Source of the DNA: Clostridia bacterium
GTDB lineage: Bacteria > Bacillota > Clostridia > Christensenellales > UBA1242
Assembly (NCBI GenBank): GCA_023228225.1
Contig: JALOBO010000002.1
Location: forward strand, 1 to 64,000
Reading direction: 5' to 3'
Length of the DNA stretch: 64,000 nt
In this document: positions 24,063-34,300 of the stretch, piece after piece
Position numbering within the stretch: the first letter of the stretch is position 1
How the letters are laid out: each line of letters starts with the position of its first letter
The notes under the pieces: model-generated
Seen by the model: the letters and a program-made list of their open reading frames with translations, nothing else
Databases searched by the model: none
What the model was told of the DNA's origin: nothing
Translations under genes and position numbers: made by a program

Positions 24063-25655
24063 TTGAAAAAACTTATATGTATTTTTTTAGCACTTATAAT
24101 GTCATTTTCAACTTTGCTTGCAGGTTGTAATATAATTGAAATCGATCAAATTGAATATTTACAGCAAATTGTTGCAACAGTCGACAATGATATAAAAATA
24201 ACAAAAGAACAACTTATTAATGCGTATTCCAGTTATGGTTACCAGTATGTAGAGTCTTATGATATGACCACCGAAGAGGCCATTGAGAAAACACTTGAAT
24301 TGCTTATAAACCGAGAGTTAGTTATAAAGTATGCGCGTGAAAATTATGAACTTACTCAAAATGAAAAAAATGAACTAACGCAAAGCGTTTATGATTATAT
24401 TAATGAACAAATTCTGGAAATAGAAACAGATGTTCGCACAGAATGGGATAGACCACTTCCAGATGAAGTCGAAGAAGAAACCGAAGAGGATACAGATGAA
24501 ACCTCACGCGTGTTTGAACCTTACGAACAAAAATTTGAATTAGTTGGTGGAAATGTTGTAAAAATAGAAGATGAAGATTTGCCAGAAACACAAGACCCTG
24601 CCATCGGCGCATTTGTACAAGAAATTTCCGAAATAGATATATCTACTGAGGCGTACAACCGTTATATTACAGAATTAATTGACAGCGAATATGGTAAAGG
24701 TTTAAGTACCATAAGTATAGAAGTTTTACAGCGTGAAATTGATAGAATTTATGAAATTTATGAAGATAACGAATATATTTCTAAACTTGAAGAAATATTT
24801 GATGAAAATTCAACTGTTGAAAACGCTGATATTTTAGTAAGATATAAAGAACTTGTCAGAGCGGATCAAACAAAATACAGTGAAAATATAGATGAATATA
24901 TTACAGCAGTAAAAGATGGTACTACAATTTATTATCACCCATCTATCGAATTTGTTTATGTTACACATATTTTAATTCCTTATACCGATGAGCAAACTGC
25001 TACAATTGAGCAAGCCGAAACTGATTTAACGAGCGGTCAAATTACACAAGCAGACTATGATGCAATAATCGCAAGTATTGCAGAAAATATTAGTGGTTAT
25101 GCTTATGATGAAAACGGTGAGCAAACAGATAATTTAGTGAGCATTGATGATATATATGCCGAAGTACTTGCTGCTGTAAGTTCCGCCCCTACACTAACCG
25201 AAAAAGCCGAAGCATTTAACGAATTAATTTATAAATATAATACCGATGATGGAATTTTTAATAAAGAATTTTATTATTCAACAGCGCTAGATAGTGCAAA
25301 TGATACAATGGTTACCGAATTTGCTGATGCCGCCAGAGCATTATACGAAGAAGATGATGGATTGTTAAACGGTAGATTATCTGAGCCTGTTCTTAGTGAA
25401 TACGGTTGGCATATAATTTTTTATTCTAAGCCTGTTACAAATCTTGTTTCATATTCTTCACTTGAAAGCGTAACAGTAGAAATGCTCTTTACTAACCGCT
25501 TAAATGAAGGCGTGTCAAAAACTTGGTACAATCTAATTTATGATGATTTGCCAGATGCAGATTTTGACACTTACCAAACTTCACTTATTGCTACACTCAA
25601 AAAAGATGTTACTATTACATTGTACACAAAAAGGTACAGCGACCTTTGGAAATAA
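24063..25655 (+). CDS. PrsA-like peptidyl-prolyl isomerase lipoprotein
   Basis: The start is the TTG at 24063 with GGGAGA nine bases upstream; it gives LKKLICIFLALIMSFSTLLAGC, a proper lipoprotein signal with lipobox LAGC. The 530-residue mature part has a SurA/PrsA-like N-terminal helical region (VDNDIKITKEQLINAYSSYG), a very acidic stretch (about 135-150) and parvulin-type segments FVYVTHILIPY (about 297) and SEYGWHIIFYSKP (about 445). An insert of about 100 residues divides the isomerase part, which makes it longer than usual PrsA (about 300). PrsA folds secreted proteins at the outer face of the membrane, which fits a genome with very large exported lipoproteins. Its place after mfd is usual. 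Confidence 0.8.
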   Translation: MKKLICIFLALIMSFSTLLAGCNIIEIDQIEYLQQIVATVDNDIKITKEQLINAYSSYGYQYVESYDMTTEEAIEKTLELLINRELVIKYARENYELTQNEKNELTQSVYDYINEQILEIETDVRTEWDRPLPDEVEEETEEDTDETSRVFEPYEQKFELVGGNVVKIEDEDLPETQDPAIGAFVQEISEIDISTEAYNRYITELIDSEYGKGLSTISIEVLQREIDRIYEIYEDNEYISKLEEIFDENSTVENADILVRYKELVRADQTKYSENIDEYITAVKDGTTIYYHPSIEFVYVTHILIPYTDEQTATIEQAETDLTSGQITQADYDAIIASIAENISGYAYDENGEQTDNLVSIDDIYAEVLAAVSSAPTLTEKAEAFNELIYKYNTDDGIFNKEFYYSTALDSANDTMVTEFADAARALYEEDDGLLNGRLSEPVLSEYGWHIIFYSKPVTNLVSYSSLESVTVEMLFTNRLNEGVSKTWYNLIYDDLPDADFDTYQTSLIATLKKDVTITLYTKRYSDLWK

Positions 25656-25727
25656 TATAAATTATTTAAATATGTTTAAATATGACCTTAAAATCATACA
25701 ATAATTATTGTTCAAAGGTTATATTTT

Positions 25728-27107
25728 ATGAAAGACAAAGGTAAAAAATCATTTAACAGCAACTCCGGCGCCGATGTTTGCGACGGATTTTTGCATAATA
25801 AAATTAAGGAAGAGCCTTTCATAAAAAATATTTGTGTGGCTAAAAAAATTAAAAAAATATATATAAGCCAAAAAACTAGAACAAGATTTAATTTCGCCGG
25901 CTTGTTTAAACCCAAATTTAAATTATTAAACGAAAAAGACCGTGAATTAATAGAAAAAGAGGTTGCAAAGGCAGACACAAGAATAGACAGTACAAAATCT
26001 ATATCTAATGCAAAAAAAGAAGTTATTGAACAAACGACCGGCATAAAAAAGATATGGAGTTCTATATTTTTTGCATTTAACATAATAATTGCGGGTACAA
26101 TTTTAATTGTACAATTTAAAAGTAGCCAAAGCACATCACTTTACGCATTATTAGAAGGTGGAGCAAACATATTTCTGTTATTTATTGCATTTGTTATGTT
26201 TGTATTTGTAATGATTTTAGAAAGTTTAAGATTTGCAATTTTAATTAAAAATTCCACAGGCAGATTTAGACCAATTTTGAGTTATAAAACCGTGGCAATA
26301 GGTAAATATTATGGGAGCATTTTGCCATTTGCAACTGGCGGACAACCTTTTCAAGTAATGTATTTAAAAAAAAATAATATTAGTTCCGGCATAGCATCAA
26401 CTGTGCCATTTGCTCGATTTATTTTTTCTCAAACTGCATTTATAATTTTGGCAATAATATTTTTATTTGTGAACGCAAACCTGTCATCTGTAACTGGTGT
26501 TGGTGAATCTATTGTTAACGTGGCGGCTTATGTCAGCGTAACCTTAAATTTGATCCTTATAAGCGTACTTTTAGTACTTGTAACAAGTAAAAGAATAGGG
26601 CTAATATTTACTATAATAATTTTGAAAATATTAAATAAACTGAAAATTGTAAAAGATTACAGCAAAACATTTAAAAAAGTTACAAGATATGTGCGTGAGT
26701 ATCAACATGCAGTGCGTAAATATATTGTCGGTTCTAGTGAATCTTTATCCAGTTTTATTGTTTCGGTATTAATTTGGATTATTTCAGGAAGTATACCTTT
26801 TTTTCTATATTTAGCCTTTACAAATGTAGAAACTATTACCTTTGAGTTGTGGCTACTTATTATTTCTAAGTATTTCGCACTAATGCTTGCTACTAGTTTA
26901 TTGCCATTGCCTGGTGCTACTGGAACGGCCGAACTTTCTTTTGCTGCACTATTTGGTACACTATTTAGCGGAAGCGCATTAGTTTGGGCAATATTGTTTT
27001 GGCGATTACTGACTTACTATGTTTATATATTGCAAGGAATAATTGTAATTGTGTTTAATGCAATAAAAGTCAAATTTTTAAAACATAAAGCAACTCAAAT
27101 CGCATAA
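25728..27107 (+). CDS. Flippase-like/LPG-synthase-type membrane protein (UPF0104)
   Basis: This 459-residue protein has about 110 hydrophilic N-terminal residues (rich in K, R and N) followed by eight or so membrane helices. Motifs of the lysylphosphatidylglycerol-synthetase transmembrane family are present: GKYYGSILPFATGGQPFQVMYL (about 190-211) and LLPLPGATGTAELSFAALFG (about 388-408). The family covers the flippase half of MprF and stand-alone relatives that move lipids or lipid-linked sugars. No aminoacyl-transfer domain is attached. The long basic N-terminal extension is unusual and its role is unknown. The ribosome-binding site is weak (AAAGG region). Confidence 0.8.
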   Translation: MKDKGKKSFNSNSGADVCDGFLHNKIKEEPFIKNICVAKKIKKIYISQKTRTRFNFAGLFKPKFKLLNEKDRELIEKEVAKADTRIDSTKSISNAKKEVIEQTTGIKKIWSSIFFAFNIIIAGTILIVQFKSSQSTSLYALLEGGANIFLLFIAFVMFVFVMILESLRFAILIKNSTGRFRPILSYKTVAIGKYYGSILPFATGGQPFQVMYLKKNNISSGIASTVPFARFIFSQTAFIILAIIFLFVNANLSSVTGVGESIVNVAAYVSVTLNLILISVLLVLVTSKRIGLIFTIIILKILNKLKIVKDYSKTFKKVTRYVREYQHAVRKYIVGSSESLSSFIVSVLIWIISGSIPFFLYLAFTNVETITFELWLLIISKYFALMLATSLLPLPGATGTAELSFAALFGTLFSGSALVWAILFWRLLTYYVYILQGIIVIVFNAIKVKFLKHKATQIA

Positions 27108-27192
27108 TTATTTAAAATTCGACAAAATCGTATTCAATTAATTTTATCACCTCAAATGTTTATGTGCTAATATTTTGGTTAGTGGGGTGTTT

Positions 27193-28482
27193 ATGATAGA
27201 TTTTGAATTTTTTGACAACAAAAATATTACAAATATAACCGCCGAAGAAATAAAGAATAAATGTGATTATAATTCAGATATACCTAAAATAATATTTGAA
27301 AATAATGCACATTTTAAACTTTGTAATGTGTTAAATAATTTAGCACCATATCAAAAAGTACTACTTTTAAGTACCAAAACGCCGTATTCATTATATGGTG
27401 AAAATGTTTCAAATATTATTTTAAATTCAAAAAACATATTAAAGGAATTAATATTTGATGTTAATTTGCAAGGCGAATATAGTAATGCAAAACGCGTTAT
27501 CGATTGTGTTGAAGAAAATACAAAAGTAATAGTAGTATTAGGCGGAGGCACGGTAATTGACATAGCAAAATTTGTTGCGGATAAACTTAGTATACCACTC
27601 GTTATACTGCCCACTACTTTAAGTCCTTCTTCTTGTCTAGATTATGTGTTAATTACTGATGGAGTAAGTGAAAAAAGAAATTTATATAAAACAACACTTG
27701 CTAAATATATTATTGTGGATACAAAAATAATAAATAATTTAAAAGATAATTTTATTGCAGCGGGTTACGGACAACTAGTATGTGAAGTAATTGAACTTTT
27801 TAATATGAATTATGTAAAAATAATGGAGCAAAAATGCAGTTATCTATTTTCTAAGATAGCCAAAGAATGCGCGACTATGTTGCCAGTTATAAACAAAAAA
27901 ATTTCAGCAGGAGCAGATACCACAAACGAATTAATTTTAGAGTGCTTATATGCGTGTGCAATTTCTAAGTGTGGTAGTAATTTGCCACTCAGTGATGATA
28001 TTCTAACAGCGTTAAATTTGAATAAAACAAGACTTCTTGGTGAAAATATGTTTTTATCAGCAGTTTTTTTAGGAAAATTATATAAAATATTTTTTTTACA
28101 AAAAGCATTTGAATACAATAATTTTTTAGATGTGATTGAATATTTAAAAAAAGGTGGATCGCAAATTGATTTTGAAAACAATCAATTAAAAGGTAATGCA
28201 CAAAACTATTTTGAACAACTACAAAAACTTGAAATTACGATATTTAAACTTGTAGAATTTAAAATGGAATTAAAAAGTGAAGCCGAATTTTTAGATTTGG
28301 TTATTAAAAAATGTTTTAAAACATTTAAACGAATTTATGCAGACTGCGGATATAAAGTGCTCAAAAGCGTAAACGAAAAAATGTTAAAGCAAGCATTATA
28401 TTCTGTTGAAAATATCAGTAACTCGGTTACACCGCTTATACAAATAAAAAATTTGGGACTTCTTCAAGAAATTTGCGGATAA
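27193..28482 (+). CDS. Glycerol-1-phosphate dehydrogenase-like (iron-ADH superfamily) protein
   Basis: The start is the ATG at 27193 after GGGGTG; an upstream in-frame extension lacks a site. The 429-residue protein has the dinucleotide motif VIVVLGGGTVIDIAKFVADKL (about 112-132), then IPLVILPTTLSPSSCLDY, resembling the substrate region of sn-glycerol-1-phosphate dehydrogenase/AraM and 3-dehydroquinate-synthase-like folds. The DNIIAAGYGQLVCEV-type helix follows. The usual metal-binding His residues of the C-terminal domain are not obvious, so catalytic competence is uncertain. Relatives reduce dihydroxyacetone phosphate for phospholipid or wall polymers. It lies next to a lipid-flippase-like gene, which is weak support for a lipid role. 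Confidence 0.6.
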   Translation: MIDFEFFDNKNITNITAEEIKNKCDYNSDIPKIIFENNAHFKLCNVLNNLAPYQKVLLLSTKTPYSLYGENVSNIILNSKNILKELIFDVNLQGEYSNAKRVIDCVEENTKVIVVLGGGTVIDIAKFVADKLSIPLVILPTTLSPSSCLDYVLITDGVSEKRNLYKTTLAKYIIVDTKIINNLKDNFIAAGYGQLVCEVIELFNMNYVKIMEQKCSYLFSKIAKECATMLPVINKKISAGADTTNELILECLYACAISKCGSNLPLSDDILTALNLNKTRLLGENMFLSAVFLGKLYKIFFLQKAFEYNNFLDVIEYLKKGGSQIDFENNQLKGNAQNYFEQLQKLEITIFKLVEFKMELKSEAEFLDLVIKKCFKTFKRIYADCGYKVLKSVNEKMLKQALYSVENISNSVTPLIQIKNLGLLQEICG

Positions 28483-28571
28483 TGGGAATTTTAAAACTAA
28501 TTTGTCATAGTATAATTTGTGAGTATATGTAATTTTAAAGTGGGAAACATTCTTGTAGCGGAGAGTGTTTT

Positions 28572-29060
28572 ATGAATAAAAATCGCCTACTATCTATTAT
28601 GATTTGTCTAATATTCTTAATTTTTATAGCGCCACTAAAAGAGGGGCTTAATTTGCTTGCAAAACGCCTTAGTAATGGCACATATAATGCTTATGTAACT
28701 AATTTTGTTAAAGCGGAAACCGCTGAAAACACTGAAAACATTAATTACATTCAAATTGCCGATGGTGGAATTATTGTTTGTGAACTTCAATCTATGCAAA
28801 AGGTAAAGTCATATAATTATCACATTTTGGGCGAAAGCCTATCCTTTTATGGTAATTTAGATGAATTTTATAATATTATCAAAATTTACCGAATTAAAAT
28901 AATTAAAACTGAGCAGGTGGGCGAAATATTAACTATTTATGGATTTTCATTTGCATTTAATAAACATATTTCAATAGATAATAAAAAAATTAATGTGCAA
29001 ATTGCAATTAATAATAACCTTATTACAGTTGGAACTCCAATTATTTTAGGAAGTTATTAG
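28572..29060 (+). CDS. YwmB-like exported/membrane protein
   Basis: This 162-residue protein has an N-terminal hydrophobic helix (about 7-29) and then an extracellular-type domain. The C-terminal sequence INVQIAINNNLITVGTPIILGSY resembles the end of YwmB-type proteins (NLQIA-n-GTPII-x-Y), and FYGNLDEFYNIIKIYRIKII fits the preceding part. In Bacillus, ywmB lies close to murA, spoIID and spoIIQ; here it is immediately before a SpoIIQ-like gene, which supports the guess. The protein is shorter than YwmB. GGAGAG precedes the ATG. The function of the family is not established. Confidence 0.5.
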   Translation: MNKNRLLSIMICLIFLIFIAPLKEGLNLLAKRLSNGTYNAYVTNFVKAETAENTENINYIQIADGGIIVCELQSMQKVKSYNYHILGESLSFYGNLDEFYNIIKIYRIKIIKTEQVGEILTIYGFSFAFNKHISIDNKKINVQIAINNNLITVGTPIILGSY

Positions 29061-29131
29061 ATTTTTAAAGTGAATATGTATATATTTTTGTTATTGGTCT
29101 ATAATTTCATATACAAAAAGGAGATGAAATT

Positions 29132-29731
29132 ATGATAAACAACAAAGATTTAATTTTAAGTGGTCGCACTAAAACTCGTGCTTGGTTCAAAAAAAACATT
29201 TATTATGTTGGACTAGCGGTAAGTGTTTTAGTACTTGGACTTGCAATTACTCTTACAGTAGTGCTCAAAAACATTGATACAAAAGAAGTAGGTGGCAATG
29301 AGAATACGGCAATAGTATTTGCTATGCCTATTGAAAATGCTACTATATTGACTGCATATTCTGGGAACACATTAATTTATTCAGAAACTTTGGGTCATTG
29401 GGAAGCACATAAGGCAGTAGATTTACAGGCAACGGAGGGAGCGGAAGTTGTTTCTGCACTTAGCGGAACAGTAACTTCAATTACTACTAATTTGTTAGAG
29501 GGTACTCGGATTACTATAACTCACGAAGATGGATTGATTACTATTTATGGTTCTCTTTCTACTAGCGTAGAAGTTGCTGTTGGAGATGCTGTAACAAAAG
29601 GCGAATTAATTGGTTACGTCGCAAATTCTGCCGGTACAGAAACTGCAATGGGAGCGCATCTTCACTTTGAAGTTTTGCTTAATGGCATAAAAACTGACCC
29701 CACCGCATATCTGCCAATTTCTGACAAATAA
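29132..29731 (+). CDS. spoIIQ: SpoIIQ-like M23 (LytM) peptidase
   Basis: This 199-residue protein has one membrane helix at about 25-46 and a C-terminal LytM domain. Active-site motifs are complete: HKAVDL (HxxxD, about 90) and GAHLHFEV (HxH, about 175). Bacillus SpoIIQ has lost the first motif, while clostridial SpoIIQ keeps it, so this is the clostridial form. SpoIIQ sits in the forespore membrane, binds SpoIIIAH on the mother-cell side and is needed during engulfment. AAAGGAGATG lies upstream of the ATG. Its location two genes before spoIIID and after a YwmB-like gene supports the sporulation assignment over a general wall hydrolase. Confidence 0.75.
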   Translation: MINNKDLILSGRTKTRAWFKKNIYYVGLAVSVLVLGLAITLTVVLKNIDTKEVGGNENTAIVFAMPIENATILTAYSGNTLIYSETLGHWEAHKAVDLQATEGAEVVSALSGTVTSITTNLLEGTRITITHEDGLITIYGSLSTSVEVAVGDAVTKGELIGYVANSAGTETAMGAHLHFEVLLNGIKTDPTAYLPISDK

Positions 29732-29792
29732 AATTTTATTTTCAGTTTATTAAAATACTAACTTCTTTACTTGCTAAATTGGGGAGAGTTTT

Positions 29793-30017
29793 ATGACTTT
29801 TAATAAATTACAAGATTTGCTTAGTAAACAATTGCATATTAATAAAACTAAAATTACACCAAAAGCAAGAATTGTAGAAGACTTAGGCGCCGATTCCCTT
29901 GATATTATTGAAATGCTAATGCTACTAGAAGAACATTTTAAAATAGAGGTATCCGATGAAGATGCGTTAACTTTTAAAACTGTTGGCGACATTACAAATT
30001 ATCTTGACAAAAAATAA
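29793..30017 (+). CDS. acpP: Acyl carrier protein
   Basis: This 74-residue acidic protein has the phosphopantetheine site DLGADSLDIIEMLM, with Ser35 in the DSL motif. The helices and spacing are typical of AcpP, the carrier for growing fatty acyl chains. GGGGAG precedes the ATG. It sits between spoIIQ-like and spoIIID with no other fatty-acid gene nearby, and an independent terminator follows. It is either the housekeeping ACP in a rearranged place or a specialised copy; sequence alone does not decide. Confidence 0.92.
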   Translation: MTFNKLQDLLSKQLHINKTKITPKARIVEDLGADSLDIIEMLMLLEEHFKIEVSDEDALTFKTVGDITNYLDKK

Positions 30018-30051
30018 TTTACTGATGCAATTTTTTAAATTTAAAATATTG

Positions 30052-30088
30052 AAAAACTATCGTTCATAATATTATGGCGATAGTTTTT
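30052..30088 (+). terminator. Intrinsic terminator after acpP
   Basis: A perfect 11-bp stem (AAAAACTATCG with CGATAGTTTTT) encloses a 15-base loop and ends in a T run. Confidence 0.85.
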
Positions 30089-30197
30089 GCTTAATTAATA
30101 GGTTTTATGATTGTTTAAGTTTATACACAATTAAAAAACATAATTCTACATAATCTTTCATATATATCTAGTAAACAACACATAAGGTGGGATATAT

Positions 30198-30458
30198 ATG
30201 AATTTTGATATTTCATGCCGGGCACAAAAGATTGCAGACTATATTATAGACACTCATTCCACTGTTCGTAAAGCAGCAAAGATATTTGATATTAGCAAAA
30301 GCACAGTGCATATTGATGTTACGAAAAGGCTTAAAAAAATTGATATTTCACTTTATTTAAAAGTAAAAGATATTTTAAAAGTAAATTATAATGAAAGGCA
30401 TATTAGGGGTGGCATAGCCACAAAAAATAAATATATTAAATTAAAATTACAAGCATAA
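30198..30458 (+). CDS. spoIIID: Sporulation transcription factor SpoIIID
   Basis: This 86-residue protein (usual 85-93) opens with DISCRAQKIADYIIDTHSTVRKAAKIFDISKSTVHIDVTKRL, the characteristic helix-turn-helix of SpoIIID, and ends with the family tail ERHIRGGIATKNKYIKLK. SpoIIID is a mother-cell regulator that acts after sigma-E and tunes the sigma-E regulon and the path to sigma-K. AAGGTGGG precedes the ATG. Its presence, together with SpoIIQ-like and SpoVG, is the strongest sign in this window that the organism forms endospores. Confidence 0.93.
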   Translation: MNFDISCRAQKIADYIIDTHSTVRKAAKIFDISKSTVHIDVTKRLKKIDISLYLKVKDILKVNYNERHIRGGIATKNKYIKLKLQA

Positions 30459-30518
30459 ATAATTATTTTAAATTATTTATTTTTTAATTAATAATTATTT
30501 TGTATAAGGTGATTTTTA

Positions 30519-31130
30519 ATGGAATTATTTAATCCATTTATTACTACTTTTTTCACCGCTATGTTACCTTTTATTGAAGGCAAAGGTTCAATGTTAGTTG
30601 GATTTGCGCTGGGTTTAAATGTAGTTGCTACATTTGTCGCATCAGTGTTGGGTTCGTGTTTGCCCGCACCCATACTATTGTATATTACTAAACCTATTTT
30701 AGAATGGTTAAATTCAGTTCCAGTTTTTAGTAAAATTGTGAAAAAAATTGAAAGTTTATTTAAAAGAAACGCACAAAAAATTAAAGAAAACGCTTTTAAA
30801 AATATGCAAAATAAATATATAAAAAATAAACATAAAATAAATAATAAAATAAAATTTAATTTAAATAATAGTAATATTATTTTAAATAAAAGTTTTAAGG
30901 CAAATAATTCTAGTGTAGTTGATAATAATTTACCTATTAATTTTAAAATTTTTGCATTATTTGCATTTGTTGCTATTCCGCTACCAGGCACTGGTGTTTG
31001 GACGGGTTCGGTGTGTGCTACACTTTTAAACATTCCTTATTTTAAAGCGTTACCTGCAATAATATTAGGAAATATTGTTACATGCTTAATTGTAGCCATA
31101 GTTAGTTTTGGATTTTTTAATATTTTTTAG
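30519..31130 (+). CDS. Small multidrug export family membrane protein (PF06695-like)
   Basis: This 203-residue protein has hydrophobic helices at about 10-30, 33-60, 150-170 and 175-200. MLPFIEGKGSMLVGFALGL near the start and FVAIPLPGTGVWTGSVCATLL in the second half match the family named putative small multidrug export proteins, a relative of DedA-like membrane proteins. Between the halves lies an asparagine/lysine-rich linker of about 65 residues (about 85-145) that is unusually long. The export function is only the family name and is poorly proven. AAGGTG precedes the ATG. Confidence 0.75.
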   Translation: MELFNPFITTFFTAMLPFIEGKGSMLVGFALGLNVVATFVASVLGSCLPAPILLYITKPILEWLNSVPVFSKIVKKIESLFKRNAQKIKENAFKNMQNKYIKNKHKINNKIKFNLNNSNIILNKSFKANNSSVVDNNLPINFKIFALFAFVAIPLPGTGVWTGSVCATLLNIPYFKALPAIILGNIVTCLIVAIVSFGFFNIF

Positions 31131-31194
31131 CAATTTCGTAGAAAGAAATATGCCACAAAACAAACTCGTATTAGGGGTTTTCTTGTATATTTAT

Positions 31195-31224
31195 TTGACA
31201 AAGCACAAACCTTAGTTATATAAT
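31195..31224 (+). promoter_or_regulatory. Consensus sigma-A promoter of giant gene 1
   Basis: TTGACA at 31195-31200 and TATAAT at 31219-31224 are both perfect, with an 18-bp spacer. The leader would be about 120 bases and carries an imperfect GAGTAT...ATACTC hairpin before the TTGGAGG ribosome-binding site. Confidence 0.85.
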
Positions 31225-31353
31225 CAACTCATATATTAGAATAGTCCATTAGTATATTATATATAATAATAGGTGTTCGAGTATATTTACATAATTATTT
31301 TCAAAACATACTCCATAAAATAAAACCGTAGATATTTTTGCCTTGGAGGCTTT

Positions 31354-34300
31354 ATGGTAGCGAAAGTTACTAGAAACATACTAATAATTTTACTCGCCAC
31401 AGTTGGTGCTGTGTTTGGTTTATCAGGCTGTAAAAGCCCTTATGCTAAAATGGAACTTAATGTAAGTTCGCAAGAAATTACTATTAATTTACCCGAAAGT
31501 GGTACCGCCGAAGAAGAAATTACCGCTACTGTTACTGGCGTAGATAAAGATATTAACAAGGATATAGGTCTTTCTTTTGATGACCAGCAAAATGTTATTA
31601 CAGCAAGTATTACTGAGCAAAACGATGGACAATCAAAAATAAAAATTATAGCACAAAAACCAGGTACCGCAATACTTACACTTCGATCATATGAAGGTGA
31701 AAAAAGCGCCACAGTTACAGTAAATGTTGTCAGAGAAATTACAGATTTTACTATCAATTCATCTTATAGCCCAGTTGTAATTGCGGGCACGCAAAAATTC
31801 CAATTTGATTTAAAACAAATTTCATTTGCTCCATATGATACTAATCAAAGAGGTTTGGTATTTTCTGTAATGGGTTCAGGATCTGAAAATGTTTATAATT
31901 TAAATAGTACGACTGGCTCATTTTACATATCACAAAGGCCCGCAAGTAAATATGTAACTTTAAATATTACATCGGTAAGCAATCCTAATATTTCTAAATC
32001 AATTCAAGTACCGGTTTTATCTCCGCTTGAAACGGGTGATATTGTTATTAGTACCGATGGTACCACCGATATAGGAACAGATTCGCTATCACTTATTGGT
32101 AATAAACCTACGCTTAATAGTATTATGCTATTAGTAAATTTGCCAAATGCACACGAAAATTATATTGCGTACTATTTGGTAAGCACAAATGACCAAAATT
32201 ACATATCAATAGAAAATGAAAATACAACAACAACACGTGCGGTACAGGGACAAAATAAAGTTTTTATTACTGCCCTTGACCTTGTCGGAACGGCCTCGCT
32301 TACAGTTAATATATATATAAAGGATTATGAAACTGCTACGCCAGCGGTAACTCGCACGGTATATTTTAATGTTACTCATTGGGCGACCAGTATTAATGTG
32401 CTTTCGCAAGTTGATAGCACAGAGCAAATTGTTAATTATAGTACAAATGGCGAAATTACTATTTCAAGTGAAGAACTTGATGTATACGATTATTACTTAA
32501 ATTCACGCGGAACAAAGATATTATTAAATGTGTTACCCGTAAACGCATCAAACAGGCAAGTAAAAATTAGCCTTTATAAACAAGATGGCACACTAATTAC
32601 TGACCCAGATAATTATTTACAATCGAGTTACTTAACAGGAAATGTATTTAACTATTCTAACAATATAAATACTTCCGCTTACATTTATTTATTTAATAAC
32701 AGTAGTTTAAATGAAAATATTATAATGCGTTTTACTGCGGTAATAGATAGTTCAATTTATAGCGAAATTGAACTAAAATTAGTTTCAGGGATAAGAACTA
32801 TAACCGCTTCGACAAGTACTATATCTATTGTCAAAGGTATTGATACCGGTAGTTTTAATGTTACGGTAAGCCCAGTGGGCTCGGATATTAGTCAGATTAA
32901 CACGAGAGTATTTAACAATTCTATTTTATCAGTTGCAATACCTGTTTTTATAAGCACTTCTGAAAATGGCGATTTGTATAGGTTTAATATTTCGGGATAT
33001 ATTGCAGGTAATTCTGTAATTACTCTTAATACGCTTAATGGACTTGTGGCTTCTTTAAATGTTACAGTTTATGTTCCACTTGAAGATATGACACTTTCAA
33101 TACCTGCACCAGAAGATAATGCTGATGTATTATATTTATCTCAAACACCAACATTAAAAAATAATCAAACATTACAAAGTTCGGTAATTGCACTTAGTAA
33201 AAGCATACCGCTTTCTGTTTCATTTTATCCGGCTGATGCACAAAAAAATTCAATTACATATAGCGTAACTAATGGACAGGGAATTGTTTCTATTGCTAAT
33301 GGAGTTATTAGGGCATTAAACGAAGGTACTGCACAAATTAGTGTGTCGGCATCATTTGGGGTGGAATCGATTATTACAAGGACATTTTATGTTACGGTTT
33401 ATAATCCTATCGTTGCAATTTATGTAAATAGGACAAACATTTCACTTAAAAATATTAACACTCTTGGCTGTTTTGATTATGACAAAGCCCAAGCAAATTT
33501 TACTGTTACTGCTTTGAGGTCGGTTGGTTCAATTGCCGAAGATATTACTAATAATTGTAATTATAGCATTACCAATTTAAGTGGTACGGTAGATACGACT
33601 ATAATTTCTGTTGCAAGTGGTATTATTACAGGTATAAAACAGGGCGAAGTAAATATTTTAATTTCATTCACGGAAGGTGATACGCTTAGCGAAATTACTG
33701 TAAATGGAAATCCGCTTGTGCGAGAATTTAATGATCGCACTCACTATCAAACATGTACAGTAACTGTAACAGATACAGATGAAATAACAAATTTAGCGCT
33801 TAATAATGTCAGTGCAAGTCAAGGTCTGTATTATAATGCATCTCTTGTTACAAATAATACCAAAAACAAAATTTCTGCAAATGTTTATCCAACAACCGCA
33901 ATTAATACGAGCGTTATTTATGCGTACCAAAAAAATAGTGTGGACACCGTCAATATTTTAGATGTTAATTTATTAAAAATAGGAACAGTTACGCCTTATT
34001 TAACTAGTGGAGTTACAGCAGGTAAAACTTCTATTTATGTTATTCCACAAGGGGCGGTAAAATTATATTACACGACTAATTCAAATTTTGCTAGTACTGC
34101 TTTTGCTAATTATGCCGAATATACTCAATACATAAAAACATATATTGCCGAAACTGGTATTTATTACATAACTAATTCTGAGCCAAGCACAATACTTGAT
34201 GATATGTTTAATAAACTATTTAAAATTGCTATTTCCGCAAGTTTTGATGTTGTAGTTGCTGATGGACTAACATATGACACAGCTTACCAAATTAAGACCG

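Noticed and set aside
29061-29131. Sigma-F type promoter (GTATA with GGTCTATAAT) before the SpoIIQ-like gene
   Set aside because: The -35-like element fits, but spacing is short and the -10 element deviates from consensus, so it is not claimed as a feature.
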